From: an uncultured Collinsella sp.
GTDB taxonomy: Bacteria > Actinomycetota > Coriobacteriia > Coriobacteriales > Coriobacteriaceae
DNA length: 7,931 bases
Direction of reading: 5' to 3'
Assembly: GCA_900544225.1 (NCBI GenBank)
Contig: UQUD01000084.1
Coordinates: 1-7,931 of the forward strand
The notes beneath the pieces are model-generated. The model did not search any database. It saw only the letters and a program-made list of their open reading frames with translations, and was not told the DNA's origin. This document shows, piece by piece, positions 1 through 4,340 of the stretch. Every line of letters starts with the position of its first letter. Position 1 is the stretch's first letter. A program made the position numbers and the translations under genes.

Positions 1-146
1 TGCTCGCCGCCACGCCCGGTGAGCTTCGCTCGCTCGGCGCCGACGTGACGCGCATCGCAGCCGAGTCGCCAACCTGTGTCTTTGGCGGCCGAGACGTCAT
101 CGCCAAGAGCAACGCCGGCTTTAACGTCGTCGACCTGATGGGCTAA
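1..146 (+). CDS. 3' end of an unidentified gene (C-terminal 47 residues)
   Basis: The reading frame is open from base 3 and ends at TAA 144-146; the start lies outside the window. The visible tail contains the stretches TPGELRSLGADVTRIAAES and SNAGFNVVDLMG. The codon use, rich in GCC, GAC and GTC, matches the other chromosomal genes here, and a strong hairpin follows 14 bases after the stop, so this is very likely the true end of a real gene. I do not recognise the family. There is no membrane segment, cysteine cluster or other diagnostic motif in this fragment. Function is left open. Confidence 0.7.
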   Translation, partial: LAATPGELRSLGADVTRIAAESPTCVFGGRDVIAKSNAGFNVVDLMG

Positions 147-160
147 CGCACAGCAAGCAA

Positions 161-205
161 AACCACCACGAAGGGCGCCTGTGAACTGCGCCCTTCGTGG
201 TGGTT
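161..205 (+). terminator. Perfect 18-bp hairpin terminator after the first gene
   Basis: Bases 161-178 and 188-205 are exact reverse complements around a 9-base loop. The outer pairs are AACC/GGTT and the inner part is GC-rich. There is no long U run on the plus strand after the stem, so termination efficiency is uncertain, but position and strength fit the 3' end of the first gene. A related half copy lies at 892-923 beyond hicB. Confidence 0.65.
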
Positions 206-212
206 CGAACAC

Positions 213-241
213 TTGTTCTATACGCACACATGTTCTATACT
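213..241 (+). promoter_or_regulatory. Candidate promoter of hicAB
   Basis: TTGTTC at 213-218 and TATACT at 236-241 are separated by 17 bases, a good sigma-70-like arrangement. The region also contains a 10-base direct repeat, TGTTCTATAC at 214-223 and 231-240, one copy over the -35 and one over the -10. Transcription would start near 248, ahead of hicA. Confidence 0.6.
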
Positions 242-266
242 AGAGGTGCTTGCATCGAACTTAAAT

Positions 267-287
267 TGCAACTAAGATATAGTTGCA
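267..287. promoter_or_regulatory. 8-bp palindrome, candidate HicB operator
   Basis: TGCAACTA at 267-274 is the reverse complement of TAGTTGCA at 280-287, with a 5-base spacer. It lies between the proposed hicAB promoter and the hicA ribosome binding region. HicB antitoxins with a ribbon-helix-helix domain commonly repress their own operon from such palindromes; assigning HicB to this site is inference. Confidence 0.45.
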
Positions 288-301
288 GAATGTGAGGCGG
301 G

Positions 302-565
302 ATGACTCGATCCGATAAACTCATCGCCCAACTGTTTAGCTGCCCTTCGACGTATCGGTATGCGGATTTTTTAAAAGTCATGGCTTCATATGGCTTTGAA
401 ATGGACAGCAAAGGCAAGACATCCGGATCGCGCGTTCGCTTCTACAGGCCATCAGATGGCAGGATGTTCGTAATGCACGCACCTCATCCATCTGACGAAT
501 TGACAGCGAGGACCATTCGAAACATCGTTCGCTTTCTGCAAGATGTCGGAGGTAGTCATGAGTAA
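302..565 (+). CDS. hicA: HicA-family toxin (GSRVRF variant)
   Basis: An 87-residue protein of the HicA (YcfA-like) mRNA interferase fold. Family members use a double-stranded-RNA-binding-like fold to cleave mRNA and are blocked by a HicB partner. Matching features are the DFLKVMASYGFE helix (22-33), KTSGSRVRFYRP (39-50) and VMHAPHPSDEL (57-67), followed by a C-terminal helix ending in FLQDVG. In classical short HicA the strand carries GSH with the catalytic His; here the position reads GSR. The only histidines near the core are His59 and His62 in the HAPHP segment. This agrees with a known larger HicA subgroup with TSGSRVRF and PHP motifs. The ATG at 302 is preceded by a weak GAGGCGG. It overlaps hicB by 8 bases, which supports translational coupling. 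Confidence 0.85.
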   Translation: MTRSDKLIAQLFSCPSTYRYADFLKVMASYGFEMDSKGKTSGSRVRFYRPSDGRMFVMHAPHPSDELTARTIRNIVRFLQDVGGSHE

Positions 566-887
566 CGTTTTGGCATACAAGGGTTATTTCGCCCCGGTCG
601 AGTTCGATGCCGAACAGCATGTGCTAACAGGTATGGTCGCCGGCATTAGGGACGCAATCGTATTTGAAGGCTCCACGGCTAAAGAAGTGGAGCAATGCTT
701 CCACGACGCCGTCGACGATTACCTTGAGTTTTGCGCCGAGAAGGGCAAGGAACCCGAGCGGGCTTTTAAGGGCTCTTTCAACGTAAGAACGGGCTCCGAG
801 CTCCACAAGCAAGCAGCGCTGGCAGCGGCAAAGAAGGGTGAGTCACTCAATAAGTTTGTGACTGAAGCAATCGCTGCGGCGTTATAG
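558..887 (+). CDS. hicB: HicB-family antitoxin with RHH DNA-binding domain
   Basis: A 109-residue partner of the preceding toxin. Residues 1-60 match the partial RNase-H-like HicB fold that contacts the toxin: YKGYFAPVEFDAE, then GMVAGIRDAIVFEG, then a helix with FHDAVDDYLEFC. Residues 70-107 form a ribbon-helix-helix (Arc/CopG-type) DNA-binding domain: FKGSFNVRTGSELHKQAA, then KKGESLNKFVTEAI. The start at 558 is chosen because CGGAGG at 547-552 lies 5 bases upstream. An in-frame ATG at 543 lacks such a site and would lengthen the overlap. The ATG lies inside the last codons of hicA (ATGAGTAA). The protein should neutralise HicA and repress the promoter at 213-241. Confidence 0.88.
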   Translation: MSNVLAYKGYFAPVEFDAEQHVLTGMVAGIRDAIVFEGSTAKEVEQCFHDAVDDYLEFCAEKGKEPERAFKGSFNVRTGSELHKQAALAAAKKGESLNKFVTEAIAAAL

Positions 888-891
888 CATC

Positions 892-923
892 AACGCACAG
901 GCCCAAACAACCACAAAGGGCGC
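892..923 (+). repeat. Degraded half copy of the 145-178 terminator region
   Basis: Starting five bases after the hicB stop codon, AACGCACAG (892-900) repeats AACGCACAG (145-153). The following AACCACAAAGGGCGC (909-923) resembles the left terminator arm AACCACCACGAAGGGCGC (161-178). No right arm follows, so no stem can form. The two copies bracket hicAB as imperfect direct repeats. Confidence 0.55.
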
Positions 924-978
924 AGTTCGCAGGCATATTTGCAGTGGCTTTACTGTCCATACCGCGTTTGCCCAGATA

Positions 979-1017
979 AAACCTGCCAAAATAAACCTGT
1001 CCCTTTTTGGCAGGTTT
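979..1017. repeat. 13-bp perfect inverted repeat just before the cyclo-ligase gene
   Basis: AAACCTGCCAAAA at 979-991 is exactly complementary to TTTTGGCAGGTTT at 1005-1017, with a 13-base loop. It ends 3 bases before the Shine-Dalgarno stretch AGAGGAGG (1021-1028). It could be a terminator for hicAB without a clear U tract, an mRNA leader hairpin, or a REP-like dispersed palindrome. The sequence alone does not separate these. Confidence 0.6.
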
Positions 1018-1033
1018 GCTAGAGGAGGCTGGG

Positions 1034-1630
1034 ATGGATAAGGCCGAGTTGCGGCGGGCGGTGATTGCCCGGCGCAATGCTCTTGATTTGGATGTTCGGG
1101 CGGCGAAGTCCGCCGCTATCTGCGCGCGGCTTGTTGAGCTGATGGAGTCCAGCGGCACTGCGGGCCAACGCACCGTTGCTGTCTATGCTGCGATGGGTTC
1201 CGAGGTCGACCCAGCCGCGTTTGCCGCTGCGGCCGCCAAACGCGGCTGGCGCGTGGCCTATCCGTGCATGTTCACGGCAACAGACGCCATGGCTTGTGGC
1301 CAGCGCATGTGCATGCGGTCAGTCTCTGCCGGCGATGCGTCCGAGGCCCCGTTTATCGCCCACCCTACGCGGGCCTTCGCGGCTACGGATATCGACAGCA
1401 ATCGCTGCCCCATCGTGCCCGCCGCCGAGCTCGACATGGTTGTCGTGCCGCTCGTGGCTTTTGACCGCACCGGCGCGCGCCTGGGCTACGGCGGCGGCTG
1501 CTACGACCACTACCTGCCCACAGTTGCACCTGAATGCCTAATCGTCGGCATCGCCTTTGACGAACAGCGCGTCGACCACGTTCCCACCGACGCCCACGAT
1601 CTGCCGCTGCCCAACATCGTCAGCGCCTAG
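1034..1630 (+). CDS. 5-formyltetrahydrofolate cyclo-ligase
   Basis: A 198-residue protein of normal length for the 5-FTHF cyclo-ligase (MTHFS) family. The family uses ATP to convert 5-formyltetrahydrofolate to 5,10-methenyltetrahydrofolate in the cytoplasm, returning an inhibitory folate to the one-carbon pool. Family marks are the N-terminal KAELRRAVIARRNAL (residues 3-17), VAVYAAMGSEVDP (48-60) and the nucleotide-binding C-terminal block VVVPLVAFDRTGARLGYGGG (137-156) followed by CYDHYLP; many homologues have YYDRYL there. VGIAFDEQRVDHVPTDAHD (171-189) is the usual C-terminal signature. The ATG at 1034 is chosen because AGAGGAGG lies 5 bases upstream; a TTG at 1007 sits inside the preceding hairpin and is unlikely. 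The gene appears monocistronic. Confidence 0.95.
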   Translation: MDKAELRRAVIARRNALDLDVRAAKSAAICARLVELMESSGTAGQRTVAVYAAMGSEVDPAAFAAAAAKRGWRVAYPCMFTATDAMACGQRMCMRSVSAGDASEAPFIAHPTRAFAATDIDSNRCPIVPAAELDMVVVPLVAFDRTGARLGYGGGCYDHYLPTVAPECLIVGIAFDEQRVDHVPTDAHDLPLPNIVSA

Positions 1631-1654
1631 CCGCCGCTGTATCGCACCCGCAAG

Positions 1655-1770
1655 ATGAGCGTGGAAAATCTCCCACTTTGAGCCCCCTTACGAGCTAAAA
1701 ACGGGAGATTATCCACGCTCATTCAACAAGCGTCCGAAAATCCACGCTCGTCCGTCCGATTTTCCACGCT
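1655..1770 (-). repeat. 116-bp repeat element, left copy
   Basis: This copy aligns without gaps to 3056-3171 (94 of 116 positions equal by hand count). It holds a hairpin, 1657-1674 with 1703-1720 (17 of 18 pairs, 28-base loop), followed by two more TCCACGCT units at 1741-1748 and 1763-1770. The strand is given as minus because it lies 27 bases past the stop of the minus-strand gene at 1798. On that strand no T run follows the hairpin, so a terminator role is weaker here than for the right copy. Confidence 0.85.
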
Positions 1771-1797
1771 TGTGCAGCCAAACGCCCTGCAACTGCC

Positions 1798-2760
1798 TCA
1801 GCACGCACGCGGCACGCCGGCGACCTTGAGCTTGCGATCGAGCTTTGTCGGATCCCTTAGATCATCCCAGCACAAGCGCACGATCTTGCAGTTATCCAGC
1901 AGCGAAAGCCTCGACTCGCGCTGGCGCTCATCGAACTGCGCCTTCGCGAGCTTGCCCTCCTCCGCCGCCTTCTCGCTTTTAACGAATCCGTCGAACTCCC
2001 CGATAATCAGCCGGTCGCCCACGCGCCACAAGTAGTCGACGCGATACGGTCGTCCCGGCTCAACCGGATCGAACAGCTCAACTTGCAACTCCGGCGTCTG
2101 CCAGCCGCGCTCGATCATCAGTGCACGCGCCTTGGATTCGCCGCCGCTTTCCGACAGCCCATCGGCACATCGTGCAACCCTGCGCGCCGTCACAACGCCG
2201 CGACGATTCAGGCCAAGCTTGTCGACAGTCTCAACGAGATGCTCCTTCGACAAAAGTTGCTCATGGAGCGCCGAATCCGCGATGATCAGTCCCTCGACAA
2301 ACGATGCATCGACCAAGCAATCCGTAATCGTTTGATCGATATCGGTTACGGCGATATCCATCTGGGTGGCCCGTGTTTGACGAGCATAGCGATGACGAAT
2401 GACCTGAGAGCCCGGCGTCGTCGATTGGGCTGGCATCGCGGCGATATGGATGTGCGTCAAATTGGCATGCGAAACCGAAAGGCCATAGATAACAGCCGCC
2501 GTATAGGAGCAAAATGTCCAGTCGGTGTGCTTTTGCGCAAGCGCCCGCACCCGATGCAGATAACGCTGCCGAAACTTGAGCTCGGACCAGTATTCCGGAC
2601 GCGCATACAGCCCCGGCATGACCGCTTCGAGACTTCCCGCCTCCGCCCGCCGCTCAATCTGCTTTGCCTCCGCCGCCGTGCGCGCGTACACGCAGCTCAT
2701 CTGCTGTTCGCATGCTTTAATGTGGCTTGCAAGCCTGTGATTCGCCGTCATGTTTCCCAT
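1798..2760 (-). CDS. Orphan AbiEi-like protein with PD-(D/E)XK (DUF559-like) C-terminal domain
   Basis: A 320-residue protein. The N-terminal part (about 20-105) resembles AbiEi-type transcriptional regulators: a small helical region, then EAVMPGLYARPEYW (45-58) and TFCSYTAAVIYGL (82-94). The C-terminal part (about 200-310) resembles Vsr/DUF559-type nucleases of the PD-(D/E)XK class: ESGGESKAR with Glu208, RVDYLWR with Asp242, then GEFDGFVK with Glu255, Asp257 and Lys261. Such two-part proteins are frequent in actinobacteria and usually stand alone; their biochemical role is not established to my knowledge. No AbiEii-like toxin gene lies next to it. The ATG at 2760 is chosen because GGGAGG lies just upstream (4-base gap). 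An upstream TTG at 2823 would add 21 residues but lacks support. It is enclosed by two direct 116-bp repeats, suggesting an accessory cassette. Confidence 0.75.
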   Translation of the reverse strand: MGNMTANHRLASHIKACEQQMSCVYARTAAEAKQIERRAEAGSLEAVMPGLYARPEYWSELKFRQRYLHRVRALAQKHTDWTFCSYTAAVIYGLSVSHANLTHIHIAAMPAQSTTPGSQVIRHRYARQTRATQMDIAVTDIDQTITDCLVDASFVEGLIIADSALHEQLLSKEHLVETVDKLGLNRRGVVTARRVARCADGLSESGGESKARALMIERGWQTPELQVELFDPVEPGRPYRVDYLWRVGDRLIIGEFDGFVKSEKAAEEGKLAKAQFDERQRESRLSLLDNCKIVRLCWDDLRDPTKLDRKLKVAGVPRAC

Positions 2761-2796
2761 GTCGCCTCCCAAATCTTGGAACGGCGCAAACGTACC

Positions 2797-2860
2797 AGAC
2801 GGTTTCATGCGAAGTCTGACCAAATACCGTCCAGGCGCTGACCAAATGCTTGACGGTTTT
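2797..2860 (-). promoter_or_regulatory. Repeat-rich upstream region of the AbiEi-like gene
   Basis: CTGACCAAAT occurs at 2816-2825 and 2838-2847, 22 bases apart (about two helical turns). GACGGTTT occurs at 2798-2805 and 2852-2859, and its inverse ACCGTC at 2826-2831. CAGAC (2797-2801) and GTCTG (2814-2818) can pair. AbiEi-type regulators often bind repeats in front of their own gene, so autoregulation is a reasonable guess. I do not see a convincing -35/-10 pair. Confidence 0.4.
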
Positions 2861-3055
2861 GGACGTTTTAGACTGATGGCTTATATCTGCAGGTAGGGCG
2901 GTTGTCGAGAGGTCCCTGTCTCCACATTTTGAGGCCTTGGTCCATCGGATTATCAGAAAGAAAAACCCGTCGAGATTCAAAACTACGCCAAATGCGACTT
3001 TGTCTCTGCACGCACCGTCGCTTAGCCGAGCCATCGGCATCTACATGCCTAAAAA
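2861..3055. other. Intergenic stretch without a supported gene
   Basis: This is lower in GC than its surroundings. Minus-strand frames open here (107 and 92 codons) have no ribosome binding site, no recognisable family, and cross into the AbiEi-like gene or the right repeat. A short hairpin, GGCAT at 3036-3040 with ATGCC at 3045-3049, precedes the A run at 3051-3056. It may be remnant DNA carried with the repeat-bounded cassette. Confidence 0.5.
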
Positions 3056-3121
3056 ATGAGCGTGGATAATCTCCCGTTTTGAGCCTAGTTTCAAGCCAAA
3101 AGTGGGAGATTATCCACGCTC
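3050..3121 (-). terminator. Probable terminator of metA within the right repeat
   Basis: Read on the minus strand, the 18-bp stem of the right repeat is followed by CATTTTTTAGG (complement of 3047-3057), a six-T run one or two bases after the stem. The long loop is unusual for an intrinsic terminator, but position and T run fit the 3' end of metA. Confidence 0.6.
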
Positions 3122-3171
3122 GATTTGTAAATGTCCGAAAATCCACGCTCGTCCGTCCGGATATCCACGCT
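3056..3171 (-). repeat. 116-bp repeat element, right copy
   Basis: The partner of 1655-1770 at a constant offset of 1401 bases. Its hairpin is perfect over 18 bp (3058-3075 with 3104-3121, 28-base loop). Additional TCCACGCTC units follow at 3142-3150 and 3164-3172. It begins 32 bases beyond the metA stop codon, read on the minus strand. Confidence 0.87.
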
Positions 3172-3203
3172 CGTCACGCCGCCGGCACAGCAGCAGTCGC
3201 AGC

Positions 3204-4130
3204 CTAGTGCTCCTCGCCGGCGCGGGCCAGGTCGTAGGGCGTGGTCTGGTAAACGTAGTAGTTGAGCCAGTTGGTGTAGAGCAACTGAGCCTGGCTGCGC
3301 CAGACGTTGCGCGGCTCGGCCGTGGGGTCGTCATTCGGGAAGTAATGCGCCGGAACCTGGGGGTTGAGCCCGCGCTTCACGTCGCGCTCGTACTCCAGGC
3401 GCAACGTGTCGGTATCGTACTCGGGATGGCCAAAGACAAAGAAGCGACGGCTGTCGGTCGACTTGACGATGTACAGGCCCACCTCGTCAGACACGGCCAC
3501 GACCTCAAGCTGCGGCTCGGCCTCTACGTCCTCGCGGCGCACATCGGTGTTGCGCGAATGCACGGCATAGAAACGGTCGTCAAAGCCGCGGACCAGCGGG
3601 CTTTGCGGCTTCACCAGATAATGCTCGAACACGCCACTCGCCTTTGCCGGCAGGTCGTACTTCTGGATACCGTAATGATGGTAGAGCCCCGCCTGCGCGC
3701 CCCAACAAATGTGCAGCGTAGAGTGCACGTGCGTGGTGGACCAATCCATGATCTGGCAGAGCTCGGGCCAGTAGTCGACCTCTTCGAACGGCATCTGCTC
3801 CACCGGCGCGCCCGTGATGATCAGGCCGTCGTAGTGGATGTCGCGGATGTCGTCGAACGTGCGGTAGAACGTCTCCAGGTGGCCGGCGCTCACGTGCGTG
3901 GCCTCGTGCGTTTTGGTACGCAGCAGGTCCACCTCCACCTGCAGCGGCGTGTTGGAGAGCTTGCGCATGATCTGCGTCTCGGTGGCGATCTTAGTGGGCA
4001 TGAGGTTGAGGATGAGCACGCGCAGCGGACGGATGTCCTGGTGCAGCGCGCGGTACTCGGTCATGACAAAGATGTTCTCGCTCTCGAGCTGCGCGGCGGC
4101 AGGGAGAGCGTCGGGGATACGAATGGGCAT
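3204..4130 (-). CDS. metA: Homoserine O-acetyltransferase (MetA family)
   Basis: A 308-residue cytoplasmic enzyme that acylates L-homoserine, the first committed step of methionine synthesis. It is full length for MetA and opens with MPIRIPDALPA. The MetA active site is complete: catalytic Cys142 in LHICWGAQAG (139-148), and His235 and Glu237 in FGHPEYDTD (233-241). Position 111 is Glu (TGAPVEQMPFEEVDYW, 106-121). In this family Glu111 favours acetyl-CoA and Gly111, as in E. coli, favours succinyl-CoA, so O-acetylhomoserine is the expected product despite the common name homoserine O-succinyltransferase. The start at 4130 has AAGGAG 7 bases upstream. It is divergent from the dehydrogenase gene. 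No SAM riboswitch was recognised in the short leader, and no other methionine gene is adjacent. Confidence 0.96.
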   Translation of the reverse strand: MPIRIPDALPAAAQLESENIFVMTEYRALHQDIRPLRVLILNLMPTKIATETQIMRKLSNTPLQVEVDLLRTKTHEATHVSAGHLETFYRTFDDIRDIHYDGLIITGAPVEQMPFEEVDYWPELCQIMDWSTTHVHSTLHICWGAQAGLYHHYGIQKYDLPAKASGVFEHYLVKPQSPLVRGFDDRFYAVHSRNTDVRREDVEAEPQLEVVAVSDEVGLYIVKSTDSRRFFVFGHPEYDTDTLRLEYERDVKRGLNPQVPAHYFPNDDPTAEPRNVWRSQAQLLYTNWLNYYVYQTTPYDLARAGEEH

Positions 4131-4190
4131 GGATGCTCCTTACGAGTCAGTTGCAGCTATGGTACAACGACCGGCCCCATCCGCGCGAGC

Positions 4191-4207
4191 GCATCGCCCA
4201 GCGATGC
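4191..4207. repeat. 7-bp palindrome in the metA/dehydrogenase intergenic region
   Basis: GCATCGC (4191-4197) and GCGATGC (4201-4207) are complementary across a 3-base spacer. The site lies about 60 bases upstream of the metA start, in the 210-base region shared by the two divergent genes. It could be a regulator site or a small leader hairpin of the metA mRNA; neither is proven. Confidence 0.35.
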
Positions 4208-4297
4208 CGTCAGCGGCCCAAATCACTCCAAAAGTAGAGATTAAGGCATGTCCCAAAATCTACGGCACTTTAGCCTAGCAAAGTAACAGCAGAACGC

Positions 4298-4303
4298 TAC
4301 AAT
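4298..4303 (+). promoter_or_regulatory. Candidate -10 box of the 2-hydroxyacid dehydrogenase gene
   Basis: TACAAT lies 37 bases before the ATG at 4341. No good -35 hexamer sits 16-18 bases upstream, so either an activator is needed or the promoter is atypical. The call rests on the -10 box and position only. Confidence 0.4.
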
Positions 4304-4340
4304 GGTTCGACGCGAAAAACTCGGCCGAAAGGATACATAT

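Noticed and set aside
543..557. Earlier HicB start at ATG 543
   Set aside because: The ribosome binding sequence CGGAGG at 547-552 lies after this ATG and fits the ATG at 558.
1655..1770. CRISPR array for the recurring TCCACGCTC units
   Set aside because: The units are about 9 bases, in mixed orientation and unevenly spaced, with no spacer-like variable segments of constant length and no cas genes.
2761..2823. Longer N-terminus of the AbiEi-like protein from TTG 2823 or ATG 2808
   Set aside because: The ATG at 2760 has GGGAGG directly upstream, and the extension would translate the repeat-rich regulatory region.
2717..3146. Minus-strand frames of 107 and 92 codons upstream of the AbiEi-like gene
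   Set aside because: They have no ribosome binding sites or homology that I recognise, and one extends into the repeat element. A decayed gene cannot be excluded but is not supported.
3102..4244. 380-codon plus-strand frame
   Set aside because: It is antisense to metA, which has complete catalytic residues and a good start; this frame begins inside the right repeat and has no recognisable domain.
4131..4340. SAM-type riboswitch in front of metA
   Set aside because: The leader shows only a 7-bp palindrome; I could not trace the multi-helix core of a SAM riboswitch or a terminator/antiterminator pair.
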